From Macrostomum hystrix (Eukaryota > Platyhelminthes > Macrostomidae): a stretch of 64,000 nucleotides of DNA. Numbering within the stretch: the stretch's first letter is position 1; every line of letters starts with the position of its first letter. A program made the position numbers and the translations under genes. The notes beneath the pieces are model-generated. The model was given only the letters and a program-made list of their open reading frames with translations, was not told the origin of the DNA and did no database searches. This document shows, in pieces, positions 12,198 through 23,935 of this stretch. The DNA lies in the NCBI GenBank assembly GCA_950097015.1, contig CATNEN010000039.1:19151501-19215500 (forward strand), written 5' to 3'.

Positions 12198-12385
12198 AGC
12201 GTTAAGGCAACAAGTGTTTGGCTTAACCCGAATCTAACTGAGCTTAGATTTAAACTTTCGAACTCTTGATCCGAAAAAATATTTATTCTTTTTTTATGAC
12301 CTAAAATTAGCCAGCAGACTACAATCGTGTCAGCTGAAGTCTCCGGTTTAATCTCCGAGCTAAAAACATTACAACATAAAAACTA

Positions 12386-12532
12386 TTCCTTTTTGCATCC
12401 AAATAGACACTGCGAGCACTCAATTTAACACCAAGTGGCAGAACGCATGCGCTGCAGTCGCTGCTGCCTCATGTCTGTGGCCAAAAGTGTGGTGAAGGAG
12501 CAGCCAATTTAACACTCGGGGCACCAATTTCG
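12386..12532. repeat. Left terminal inverted repeat of the Tc1-type transposon
   Basis: Begins TTCCTTTTTGCATCCAAATA and ends at CACCAATTTCG. It is the exact reverse complement of 13895-14041. Confidence 0.95.
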
Positions 12533-12694
12533 TCCTTGTGTTAACTCTCTTTATTAAGCTACGCTTTTACTAATTAAAATGTTAATTAAACCGTTAGTTT
12601 AACGCATTAAAAAAGTTGAATGCAACGCAATATGCAAACAATTAAAGGGAACAGAAAGTGTCCGGCGTTACTCGCAAAAAAAGCGTAACGCCAT

Positions 12695-13859
12695 TCAGTC
12701 GTCAATCGGGTGCTCTGCCAAGCAGGCCGGAACTCGTCGCAGCATCTGCCTGAACCAGCCGCCGCATTTGGCAGGAGTCACCTCACCAGTGGTCTCCTCT
12801 GCAATCCTGTGCAGCACCAGAATCCGCCACTGCCACAGCGGAGTGTCCAGAGGTGGCAGGTCCAGCTCTCTCTGCACTTCAGGCTGGGAAAGCTCGCGCT
12901 TGATCGCCGCTTTCACGCAGGAATGCGCATTTTCTACAGGGTTGAGGAAGGGCGAGTAGGGAGGCAGCGTTACGGCCCTCCAGTTAGCAGCGTACTGCTC
13001 CGGAATCTGCATTCGACCGTGAAATCGAGCACCGTCCATCACAATGTGCATCTGGTCAGCGTCTCCGATGTCGTTCCGATTGCTTACAACCTCCAGTAAC
13101 TCCTCCTTAAATGTCTGAAATCTTTCTGCGGTCATCGTGGCTGCTACAATCTTGTGATGCAGAAGACCTGCCGTTGGTGACACGGCCTGTACCAGATTCA
13201 CCTGCACCCCTCGCTGAGTGACAACGACCCTTCTCACTCGTTGCCCACGTCTGCTGCGCCCTTGTGACCTTCGAGTCCATAAATTGAAACCCGTTTCATC
13301 GATGAAGACAGGGTGATGATCGGGTGGCAATTCGGTCAGCCATTGAGCGAATTCGCGCCTTCGAAGTCGATTCTCCGGAGTATTGCGCGCTACAGGCATG
13401 TCGGCATCCCGGCTTAGACATTTTAAGGTGAAAAGCTGCTTGTCTAAAGCTCGACTGATTGTAGCAGTGCTGACTTGAAGACCTTCAAATCTGCCTTGTA
13501 CCGATCGTGCCATCTCTGCCAGCGTCATCATTGGGTTCCGGTCAAGCTGTTGCACCAGCCACTCTGTATGTTCCTCGCCCAGCTTTGCGCCGCGAGTTCC
13601 GCCACGCGGACGCCGATTTCTGTCCTGTTGTCTCGTATCGCTTCTGAATGGAGAAGACGGTGTTTTTGTTGAGCTGCAGCCAGCGCGCAATATCCACCGG
13701 TCGCTCGCCTCTTTCTAAAGCATCCACAACGAGATTGTACCGCTCATCGCTTATTCTATCGTACGGTCCTCGGCGCAGTCCATCTCCCTGTTCATCTGGA
13801 GCAGTTTCGTAGCTTTGGCGGCTTGATTCGTCATCAGACAGAAGCTCCTGATCGCTCAT
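12695..13859 (-). pseudogene. Tc1/mariner-type transposase with one +1 frame break
   Basis: Two overlapping minus frames make up one transposase. 13859-13542 starts MSDQELLSDD and carries a helix-turn-helix (RPVDIARWLQLNKNTVFSI). 13690-12695 carries a second DNA-binding helix region (TLAEMARSVQG) and the DDE catalytic core. Catalytic motifs are FIDETGF, IVMDGARFH and PYSPFLNPVENAH, with 33 residues between the second Asp and the Glu by my count. The frames must switch by +1 in the basic linker around 13600-13640. The rest is uninterrupted to the TGA-type end at 12695. Either a single-base indel broke it, or the frame is corrected in expression. Confidence 0.85.
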
Positions 13860-13894
13860 GGCAGTGAGATTTTAAGCAGCGCAAATCAAAAATA

Positions 13895-14041
13895 CGAAAT
13901 TGGTGCCCCGAGTGTTAAATTGGCTGCTCCTTCACCACACTTTTGGCCACAGACATGAGGCAGCAGCGACTGCAGCGCATGCGTTCTGCCACTTGGTGTT
14001 AAATTGAGTGCTCGCAGTGTCTATTTGGATGCAAAAAGGAA
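13895..14041. repeat. Right terminal inverted repeat of the Tc1-type transposon
   Basis: Exact reverse complement of 12386-12532; ends GGATGCAAAAAGGAA next to TA. Confidence 0.95.
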
Positions 14042-15543
14042 TAATATTAGTTAGCGGGCCTGTCACCGCCCGTCCCTTGTGAATGTCTATGGAATTCGAC
14101 CATAGACAACAGCAGAGGGCGGGCTAGCTGCCGTTAGTTTCAACCTCGTTTTGGCTCGCTCAGGTGTGCAATAATATCTCAATACTTAGATTAACCGAAG
14201 ATTGTTACTCGTGACTGCCATTATTTAACTGCAATAAGCAATATATAAAACCATGTTCAAGGCCTCTAGCTCTCACGGTATTAGTCTTAGTCTTTCTAGA
14301 GTGCAAGCTCATTCTTTATACTGATGGCGTATACGTGTACGTCAGGTGCGTAATCAACGTTTAATGGATATATCGCGCTAAAACTACATTATATACTTTC
14401 AATTTGATTTTAACAGGACTCGCGTTCGTTTTTAGGCAAGCTAACCAATTAGCATTGCTAATTATCATTTTTAATTCACGCTTTTTGGAAATGCTTCAAT
14501 CAATTTATCCCGTAAAACTATTTTAAACAGAAAGCAATTAAACAACAGTCTTCTGTACGGCGCTCGTATCTTCATAATTATTTTTCGCTACACGAATGAT
14601 AAAAAGACTCAGGAATTCTAACTGAGCACGCGATTTTATCATTTTAGAAGGATTTTTTTGTAGTCACCAATTCAGTTATGTTGCACGCGTAGAATGTCTA
14701 TGGCCACGACCTTGCTACTTCTGAATTGCTAAACAGATCATAACTTTGGCCATAGACATTCGGAGACTGGCTAAAAATTTCTGTTGCGCCCTTAAAATGT
14801 CTTTGAGTAAGAGGCATTGCCCATAATTATTCCTATCTCTTAAATACAATTTGATGTTGTGAACTTATCGAGTTTTTGTAAGCGCACCATTAAATAAACC
14901 GTGACTAGAATGCTTCTGACATGGGAATCTATAGATTTTCTATGATCTTTTAAAATCTATATTTCTAAGGCTGCTAAATATTCACTTTGCAGGACTCATA
15001 TATAGAGCTTAAACTTATATGATTAGTAAAATTTAGGAATTAAAAGTAACTAACAGCTAGTTTTTTCACGCCTAATCGAATTCTCTGTGCTTTTCGTAAT
15101 TGAGTACTGACGACAGTGTTATTTTAAGGCCTCCCAGTAAAGCTAGTAAGCACAGCTGTTTGCTAATTAAGCTAAAAAACAAGTAACTAAAAGAACAGTC
15201 AAGAGCTGTTCCCAGAATTCTGTTACACACTTCGCTGTGTCCTGCAAGTACATTCAATTTTTAGTCAGACTTTAATGTACTTGACCTAGCCTGTACTCTA
15301 ACATGCAAGTACAAGTACGCAAGTATAACTGCACAACAGTACAGTCCTTGAATTTCTGTCTCTGATTGTACCGCATCAGTCGGAAACACATTACCAAACA
15401 CCATTATCGCATAAAAGTACTACACGTACGTAATATAAAAAAAATTAAAACAATTACATCTATTGCATTTGTCGTAAACGACAATCACCTTGTTGGGATT
15501 GCTTTACATTCGCCCTATCTACAATTCAAGCAGCAACGCAGCA
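14042..15543. other. Noncoding spacer upstream of coiled-coil copy 2
   Basis: AT-rich, with no supportable gene. The word GAATGTCTATGG occurs at about 14081 and 14692, each paired with a nearby inverted CCATAGAC (14099 and 14750), giving short hairpins that may be remains of a small inverted-repeat element. The promoter of copy 2 must lie near the right end; no TATA box is clear. Confidence 0.5.
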
Positions 15544-18500
15544 ATGCTCAACCAAGTGAATGCACAGTTTCAGAGGTTCAAAGCGACGTTGGAGGCAAAG
15601 GATGTGGAGATTCAGAAGCTACGCGAACAATGCAGCAATTCTGATGCTGAAATCCAGCGTCAGAGCAGTCAAATCGCCGAGCTGGAACGACAGGTGAAGG
15701 AGCTATTCGACAGTCGGCGGGAGGAGCAGAACAGCAATGCCAAGCTCCGCGATGATCTAGCTGCTGAGCAGGAGAGCCACCGAGCTGAAGCAGAGGGGCT
15801 GAACAAGTCGATGCAGGACCAGCTTGCTCAACTGGTCGAACAGCATCGTCGTGAGCTGGACGCGGAGCAGTTGAGCAACCAATCACGGCTGGAAGCAATG
15901 TACACGCTTCATAGAAAGACTGAGGAAGATTCAAAGGCCAAGCACCAGGTGGAACGGGCCGATTTGAATCGGCGATTGGAAGAGTCAGAGCAGGAGCTGA
16001 GCAGACTCAGACAGAGCTGCGCAGCGCAAGAGTCCGACTTGGCCCGCCTGCTTAGCGATCTCATGCAGTTCAGTACGTCAGATGGCTGCGAGGCGGCTTG
16101 CGAAACGGCCAAACCTCAGGCCAGTCCGAAGACGGTGGTCGAGAAAGCAACCGTGCCAGGCTGCTACCAGGCGTTGGACGCCAGTGAACTTCAGACGTTT
16201 GAGAAGGATGAACTGCGAGAACGGTGGGTATCGCACTAATTAATGAAAAAATTATAATAATTGCAGGAGGGCTGCTGGCAATGGCAGATCATTTAGTGAC
16301 ACTAGACCCGCAGCCAACGAGGAGACAATTCTGCCCATTTTGCTGACTCCTGAGCACACACGCACACAGATACTGTACGTAGGCACACACACAGGTGTGT
16401 ACATCTGCCCTGACTTTCTCATCGTCAGGCCTTGTACACTTCACTACCTTGGAGGTTGGCCCTCTAGGGCGTAAATTGCATGACAAGCCCCCCAAGCCCT
16501 CTCTCCGCGGCTGCGCCTCAAATAAATGTAGCCTGTCCGTGGAATCGAACATAGGAACCTTGGCGCGAGAGGCAAACGCGTTAACCACTCTGCCACCGAC
16601 ACCCCTCGCACTGATTAGCAATCTTCTGGTACTCATGATCGTTATCAGTACAAGTAACTGCTCAATTTGTAGCTGTTTTTGAGTATTGTGATTTGAGAAA
16701 TCTTCGCTGCGTAGTGTTCAATATTTACAGAAGAACGCAGAGAGATATTGAAAATGTCCACCAGAATATTTGCGGCTGTGACTCTTCATTGAGCTTTACA
16801 CAGTGTGCAATCAACTAGGTTTCGTGAAAAATATTCTGATTGTTTCAAATCCACGACTTTTTTCTCACTAATTTAGGCTCGTCGCGGCCAGCGATGAAAT
16901 CGGTCAGCTCAGAGAGCGCCAGAAACAGCTCGAGGAGCAGCTCAGCGCTGAGCGGAGAAGGTGAGACTGTGTGTGTGATGGTCATTCGAGCTATAGCTGT
17001 CTAGAAACAGCGTTGCTGACGACCATGGGAACACATTCATTCAGCTTGTGATTGAGTATCTAATGACAGCCAATGACATACACAGCTTTCGATTTTACAG
17101 TCGTGAGCGAGCCAGCTTCGAGTCCGAGCAGCTGCGTCAGCAGGTCACAACGCTGGAGAGAGAGCTCAGAACTGAGCAAGAACTGCTTCGGTGAGGCCCT
17201 GACTCTCAACCAGATTTACTGTACATTAGCATAGAGACTGCTAGAATGCGTCCCTGGACCTTGCTTTTCAATCCCTGAGTCTGCTCAAAGTCCCATCTCA
17301 TACCCCTTTGTTTCTTACCAGCAAAGCCAAGCAGAACAATGAGACCGAGCTGGGCTTGGCGCGACGGGACGTCGACTCCAAGACGGCCAAGCTTGTCGCC
17401 CTTCAAGACCAGTTGAGGCAGGCAACGGACGCGGCTGCCACCGCGAACCAGGAGGTCGCGAAGCTGCAAAAGCAACTCGAGACGCTTCGAAATGCCTCGG
17501 CGAGTTCCATGGCAGACTTGCAACTTCGGCTGGTCAAAGCTGAAGAGAATGTGGCTGATGGAGAGAGGAAGCTGGCGGAAGCTGAGGCCTTACTAGCCAA
17601 TAATCGGAGGAAGCTGGCGGAAGCGGAGGCTTTGCTGGCTGATAATCGGAGGAAGCTGGCGGATGCTGAGTTTTCACTGGCTGATAATCGGAGGAAGCTG
17701 GCGGATGCTGAGGCTTCGCTGGCTGATAATCGGAGGAAGCTGGCTGAAGCTGAAGAGAAGGTTAGTTCAAATTTGTCAATATCAAATGTAGTGGAGCAAG
17801 CGTAGCAACCGTGGAACACAATTCACAATATCAGCTGGCCGAGGCGAAGAGGCGCGATGAGCAGCTCTACGCCAAGATGAGCGCAGAGGTGCAGAAGCGA
17901 AATGAGGCTGAGCAGGTGAGAACTTTGAACTCTTATGGATTAGCAAATTCTGGTCACGCAGATGCACTCTTGTTATGGTGGTATGGTAGCATAGGATGAT
18001 CAAAAAGCATCATCATTACATATTAATAGGAATTATAATTAATACATTGATTGGAATATTTATTAGGGGTGGCAACCTGGTGGTTAGAGCATGGAAATTG
18101 GGGGTTCGAATGCAGACTCTTAACTCTGCATTGCTTCATTTTTACCCAGCTGTTTTATGGGTACCAACATCAGCTTGGTGTGGCGTTGGTGTGGCGACCC
18201 CCAGTCCATGGACTGAGCAGCACTATGCAGTCTTCAGATGCGCCGCGTAATTAGCTGCGGCTGTGCTGTCGGCTGCACATCTGACTCATTTGGGGCAGGT
18301 GTAATCAATTATCGCAGAAGCTTTTAAAGAAACGGAAATTTACGATCCGCGTGACACTGGAACGCGATGAAAAGAGGAAGTGAGGAAGGAACTAAAAACT
18401 AAATTGGAGACTTGGTCTTGAAAAGATTATCTAAAGGAATTTTCCAGCACTAAAACCATCTCGCTTTGTCTTATTAAGGCCCTGGCGATCTCCCAGCAGC

Positions 18501-19002
18501 ATGCTCGCGATCTTCGCGAGTCGCTCGACTCAGAGAACCAGAAGTTGCAGTCGGCGAAACAGCTGCAGGAGACGGCAATCAGCACTGGAGAGCAATTGCG
18601 CCAGCGAGTTGAACAGCAGGAGGTCCGGCAGAAACAGCTGGAACAGGATAATCTGGCACTGCAGCGAGAGAACGGTAAAGTTCGCGAAAATAGTCGCAGA
18701 GTCGACGATCGGCTAGCTCTACTGCAGGCTGAGTTTGATGATGCCCAACGAAGGCTGAGGCAATGCGGAAATCTTCGTGAAAACTTGACCCAGCTTCAGA
18801 CACGGCTAGAAGATGTTCAGGAGAAGCTGAAGCAGTCGGAGGGAACGAGGCAGCTGCTGGAGATTGCTCTAGGAGAGCACGAGCGAGACTTTGCCAGGGA
18901 ACGAGACGAGAAGGAGAAATATAGGGCCGACTGCAACAAACTGCGCGAGAGCCTGAATCGCCGAATCGACGAGGCCACACGGGAGCAGCAGCCGGTGCTA
19001 CC

Positions 19003-19061
<59 letters not shown>

Positions 19062-19099
19062 ACATTGGTACATTTTTTGACAGGCACCGAAAGGCTTAA
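15544..19099 (+). CDS. Coiled-coil protein, copy 2 of a tandem pair (664 aa)
   Basis: Exons: 15544-16223, 16877-16960, 17101-17190, 17322-17760, 17835-17915, 18479-19099; 665 codons with TAA at 19097. Exon and intron order match copy 1. Exon 1 is similar except at both ends (start MLNQVNAQFQRF, longer acidic tail). Exons 2-4 and their introns are nearly identical to copy 1. Exons 5-6 are clearly diverged. The product is coiled coil with four 14-residue units and ends with an 18-glutamine run and KNIGTFFDRHRKA. The acceptor of exon 5 (after TATCAG at 17834) is the only one that keeps phase in my reading, but a longer exon is possible. The function is unknown. Intron 1 and intron 5 each hold a SINE. 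Confidence 0.78.
16305..16606 (-). mobile_element. tRNA-derived SINE in intron 1 of copy 2
   Basis: Read on minus from about 16606, the head is tRNA-like: A box TGGCAGAGTGGTTAACGCG, then B box GTTCGATTCCACGG about 40 nt later. The body matches the decayed copy at 10665-10955. No intact tRNA 3' half follows, so it is a SINE head and not a tRNA gene. Confidence 0.75.
17574..17757 (+). repeat. In-frame 42-bp coding repeat, four units
   Basis: Same 14-residue unit as in copy 1 but two units (84 nt) shorter. This accounts exactly for the exon length difference (523 against 439 nt). Confidence 0.9.
18064..18320 (+). mobile_element. tRNA-derived SINE, second family, in intron 5 of copy 2
   Basis: The tRNA-like head has A box GGTGGTTAGAGCATGG and B box GGGTTCGAATGCAGAC. 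The body ends with AGCTGCGGCTGTGCTGTCGG. The reversed element at 34712-34985 shares this tail and a B box, so the two are one family. Confidence 0.7.
19004..19057 (+). repeat. CAG repeat encoding 18 glutamines
   Basis: Pure CAG run near the C-terminus of coiled-coil copy 2; absent from copy 1. Confidence 0.95.
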
Positions 19100-20282
19100 A
19101 TTCAGCAATGATGGTCTGCCTTGCTGGGCAGGTAAACTAAGGGTCACTAGTGCGTGTATTGTTTAAAAACTGCGACTGAAAGTTAAGGTAGATAATTTCT
19201 TAGTAAACCATATAATCTAAAAACCATATAGTCAGAAAATATAATCTAAATCGTTGGTTATTTGTGTGGAAAAAACATACGATGCAATTTCCGCCTGTAT
19301 CTCTGTCTCTATAAGGAATTGTTTTTTCTTTGCCCCCAACGCCCCAACGTGTTTTCGTTTTTTCCTGTCCTAATTTTAACTTTATAACTTTTTGTATGTA
19401 CATGTCCAGCTTTTCAGTATAAATTATTACTTTTCTGTTATTCAATATAGATAAAAACCCGGGTGTATATAATTTGTCGAACTTGTGAATGGAACGTTTT
19501 ACGGCGCGTTACATGTGTATGCTAAGGAAATGTACAAGGGCTGACCTGCAGTCCAGATTGGACAAGGCCGTTTAACAACAAGGAAATGTATAGTTTTGTC
19601 ACAATAAGTAAAGATCTCTTTTGCATACGTTTCGTCGTTTTTTACCTTTCTATCTTAAATTATTTTTTTGAAAAATGGTAAGCAAAATAACGTTTTTGTC
19701 TGTATGGAAGAAATAATATATGTGCATGCTATACTATACATAAACACTCACGCTCATTTTAATTTTTATGAATTTTTTTATTTCGAATTAGGAGCTTTTT
19801 AGCCAAATTGATCCAAATGTATATAAACTCAAATAAAATACATATACTCTAATGCTCTTAACTAAGCAAAATAAAATGCTCTAGTCCCAGGAGATCGGTT
19901 CGAATATATATAATATATAAAATAAAATTGACTTATAAAATTGACTAATAGCGCTACGAAAAGTATGAAGATATAATTTTCTCGGTATTATTTACCTACC
20001 TGAGTATTTCATTCCGTGTTCTTTATTGTTGGTTAGTTTATTGTGTACTATTGTGTCGTAAAAAATTATTTCCGGAGTTTTCAGAGCGAGTTTTAACAAA
20101 CTACACTAAATACGACTAAGATTAAAATGACAAGCGAACAGGCTTGAATGTCTAAGAGAATAAAAAAGCTTAGTTTTAAAAGTATCCTACATTTTTTTTC
20201 TCATGGTTAATGTGTCAAACTTTTGACATGAGAAGTAGCAACGTTTTTACTGTACCTGTCTGCAGACTTTAGTATTGTCTAA
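19100..20282. other. AT-rich intergenic sequence
   Basis: 3' flank of coiled-coil copy 2. No gene is supported. It ends at the CTAG terminus of the first Helitron-like element. Confidence 0.6.
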
Positions 20283-20382
20283 CTAGCAAGTCTTGCCCCC
20301 CTTCGGGGAGCAGAAATACTTTTAATTCGTCTAGTATATACTCTTTAGCAGCTGAATTTACAGCTTTTTAAAGCTACAATGA

Positions 20383-21975
20383 ACCCCTAGTTGACAATGA
20401 TCCCCCGGTTGACAATGATCCCCCAGTTGACAATGAACCCCCAGTTCACAATGAACCCCCTGTTGACAACGATCCCCCAGTTGACAATGATCCCCCATTT
20501 GACAATGATCCCCCAGTTGACAATGATCCCACAGTTAACAAAGATCCCCCAGTTCACAATGATCCCCCTGTTGATGAAGTCTCCCCATTGATGATGATCC
20601 CCAGTTAACAATGTTCCTCCAGTTGACAATGTTCCCCCAGTTGACAATGATCCCCCAGTTGACAATGATCCCCCAGTTGACAATGAACCCCCAGTTGACA
20701 ATGATCCCCCAGTTGACAATGATCCCCCAGTTGACATTGAACCCCCAGTTGACAAATATCCCCCAGTTGACCATTACCCCCCAGTTGACAATGATCCCCC
20801 AGTTCACAATGATCCCCCAGTTGACAATGATCCCCCAGTTTACAATGAACCCCCAGTTGACAATGAACCCCCAGTTGACAATGATCCCCCAGTTGATGAT
20901 GATCCCCCAGTTGACAATGATCCCCCAGTTGACAATGATCCCCCAGTTGACAATGAACCCCCAGTTGACAACGATCCCCCAGTTGACAATGATCCCCCAG
21001 TTGACAATGATCCCCCAGTTGACAATGATCCCCCAGTTGATGATGATCCCCCAGTTGAAAATGATCCCCCAGTTGACAATGATCCCCCAGTTGAGAATGA
21101 TCCCCCAGTTGACAATGATCCCCCAGTTAACAAAGATCCCCCAGTTCACAATGATCCCCCAGTTGATGAAGTCTCCCCATTGATGATGATCCCTAGTTAA
21201 CAATGTTCCTCCAGTTGACAATGTTCCCCCAGTTGACAATGATCCCCAAGTTGATGATGATCACCCAGTTGACAATGATCCCCCAGTTCACAATGATCCC
21301 CCAGTTGATGATGATCCCCCAGTTGATGATGATCCCCAGTTGATGATGATTCCCCAGTTGACAAATATCCCCCAGTTGACCATTACCCCCCAGTTGACAA
21401 TGATCACAATGATCCCCCAGTTGACAATGATCCCCCAGTTGACAATGATCCCCCAGTTGACAATGATCCCCCAGTTGACAATGAACCCCCAGTTGACAAT
21501 GATCCCCCAGTTGACAATGATCCCCCAGTTGACATTGAACCCCCAGTTGACAATGATCCCCCAGTTGACAAAGATCCCCCAGTTCACAATGATCCCCCAG
21601 TTGATGAAGTCTCCCCATTGATGATGATCCCTAGTTAACAATGTTCCTCCAGTTGACAATGTTCCCCCAGTTGACAATGATCCCCGAGTTGATGATGATC
21701 ACCCAGTTGACAATGATCCCCCAGTTCACAATGATCCCCCAGTTGATGATGATCCCCCAGTTGATGATGATCCCCAGTTGATGATGATTCCCTAGTTGAC
21801 AAATATCCCCCAGTTGACCATTACCCCCCAGTTGACAATGATCCCCCAGTTGACAATGATCCCCCAGTTGATGATGATCCCCCAGTTGACAATGATCCCC
21901 CAGTTTACCAAGCTCCTCCAGTTGACGATTATCCCCCAGTTTACCTTGATCCCCATTTTGATGATGACTCCCCAG
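20383..21975. repeat. 18-bp satellite array (sat1) in element A, first block
   Basis: The unit is CCCCCAGTTGACAATGAT with variants (GATGATGAT, CACAATGAA). Because 18 is a multiple of 3 and the unit lacks stops in several frames, it produces long spurious ORFs on both strands. Confidence 0.95.
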
Positions 21976-21989
21976 TTGACGTTGATTTT

Positions 21990-22728
21990 TCAAACGCTGG
22001 GTTAGCCAAGATTCAAACTCAGGTTTCGCCATGTTTTAAACCCTGGTGTAGCCATGATTGAAACTCTGGTTTCGCCTTGATTCAAATTTAGCCATGATTC
22101 AGACTCTAGGTTAGCCATGATTCAAACGTTGGTTTAGCCATGATTCAGACTCTGGTTTAGCCATGATTCAAACTCTGGTTTAGCCATGATTCAAACTCTG
22201 GTTTAGCCACGATTCAAACTCTGTTTTAGCCATGATTCAGACTCTGGTTTAGCCATGATTTAAACTCTGGTTTAGCCATGAGTCAGACTCTGGTTTAGCC
22301 ATGATTCAAACTCTGGTTTAGCCATGATTCAAACTCTGGTTTAGCCACGATTCAAACTCTGGTTTAGCCATGATTCAAACTCTGGTTTAGCCATGATTTA
22401 AACTCTGGTTTAGCCATGATTCAGACTATGGTTTAGCCATGATTCAAACTCTGGTTTAGCCATGATTCAGACTCTGGTTTAGCCATGATTCAGACTCTGG
22501 TTTAGCCATGATTCAGACTCTGGTTTAGCCATGATTCAAACTCTGGTTTAGCCATGATTTAAACTCTGGTTTAGCCACGATTCAAACTCTGGTTTAGCCA
22601 TGATTCAGACTCTGCTTTAGCCATGATTTAAACTCTGGTTTAGCCATGATTCAGACTGTGGTTTAGCCATGATTCAAACTCTGATTAAGCCATGATTCAG
22701 ACTCTGCTTTAGCCATGATTCAGACGCT
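21990..22728. repeat. 23-bp satellite array (sat2) in element A, first block
   Basis: About 32 units of a 23-bp word containing TTTAGCCATGATTCAAACTC, with frequent CAAAC/CAGAC alternation. Confidence 0.95.
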
Positions 22729-22729
22729 G

Positions 22730-23325
22730 GTGATCCCCCAGTTGATGAAGTCTCCCCATTGATGATGATCCCTAGTTAACAATGTTCCTCCAGTTGACAA
22801 TGTTCCCCCAGTTAACAATGTTCCTCCAGTTGACAATGTTCCCCCAGTTGACAATGATCCCCCAGTTGATGATGATCCCCCAGTTGACAATGATCCCCCA
22901 GTTGACAATGATCCCCCAGTTGACAATGATCCCCCAGTTGACAATGAACCCCCAGTTGACAATGATCCCCCAGTTGACAATGATCCCCCAGTTGACATTG
23001 AACCCCCTGTTGACAATGATCCCCCAGTTGACAAAGATCCCCCAGTTCACAATGATCCCCCAGTTGATGAAGTCTCCCCATTGATGATGATCCCTAGTTA
23101 ACAATGTTCCTCCAGTTGACAATGTTCCCCCAGTTGACAATGATCCCCGAGTTGATGATGATCACCCAGTTGACAATGATCCCCCAGTTCACAATGATCC
23201 CCCAGTTGATGATGATCCCCCAGTTGACAATGATCCCCCAGTTTACCAAGCTCCTCCAGTTGACGATTATCCCCCAGTTTACCTTGATCCCCATTTTGAT
23301 GATGACCCCCCAGTTGACGTTGATT
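22730..23325. repeat. 18-bp satellite array (sat1) in element A, second block
   Basis: Same 18-bp unit. The right part (about 23090-23330) closely repeats variants seen at 21620-21980, including the TTTACCAAGCTCCTCC unit. Sat1 plus sat2 was therefore duplicated as one block. Confidence 0.9.
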
Positions 23326-23331
23326 TTTCAA

Positions 23332-23935
23332 ACGCTGGGTTAGCCAAGATTCAAACTCAGGTTTCGCCATGTTTTAAACCCTGGTGTAGCCATGATTGAA
23401 ACTCTGGTTTCGCCTTGATTCAAATTTAGCCATGATTCAGACTCTAGGTTAGCCATGATTCAAACGTTGGTTTAGCCATGATTCAGACTCTGGTTTAGCC
23501 ATGATTCAAACTCTGGTTTAGCCATGATTCAAACTCTGGTTTAGCCATGATTCAAACTCTGGTTTAGCCATGATTCAGACTCTGGTTTAGCCATGATTCA
23601 AACTCTGGTTTAGCCATGAGTCAGACTCTGGTTTAGCCATGATTCAAACTCTGGTTTAGCCATGATTCAGACTCTGGTTTAGCCATGATTCAGACGCTGG
23701 TTTAGCCATGATTCAGACTCTGGTTTAGCCATGATTTAAACTCAGGTTTAGCCATGATTCAGACTCTGGTTTAGCCATGATTTAAACTCTGGTTTAGCCA
23801 TGATTTAAACTCTGGTTTAGCCATGATTCAAGCTCTGGTTTCGCCATGATTCAGACTCTGGTTTAGCCATGATTCAGACGCTGGTTTAGCCATGATTCAG
23901 ACTCTATTGTTGCAATGATTCAAACTCAGATTAGC
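23332..23935. repeat. 23-bp satellite array (sat2) in element A, second block
   Basis: Begins with the same rare variants as the first sat2 block (GGTTTCGCCATGTTTTAAAC), as expected if the two were copied together. Confidence 0.9.

Larger units (their letters stand above)
12386..14041 (-). mobile_element. Tc1/mariner (IS630-type) DNA transposon, 1656 bp
   Basis: The element is bounded by TA dinucleotides (12384-12385 and 14042-14043), the target duplication of this superfamily. By eye, its 147-bp terminal inverted repeats are identical along their whole length, which points to recent insertion. A transposase on the minus strand fills the interior but contains a frameshift. It lies between the two coiled-coil paralogues, after the stop of copy 1. 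Confidence 0.93.

Noticed and set aside
12695-13859. Programmed -1 frameshifting of the transposase, as in some IS630 elements
   Set aside because: The required shift is +1 by my reading and no classic slippery heptamer is at the switch; an indel is simpler.
16540-16606. A tRNA gene on minus
   Set aside because: A and B boxes are present, but no acceptor stem closes and a SINE body follows. The same applies to 18064, 34360-34432 and 34940.
18579-19073. Poly-alanine or poly-cysteine ORFs on minus
   Set aside because: Antisense reading of the CAG run in coiled-coil copy 2.
20387-23343. Many long ORFs on both strands (up to 234 codons)
   Set aside because: All are translations of the 18-bp and 23-bp satellites; open frames follow from the repeat period and not from selection. 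The same holds in elements B-E.
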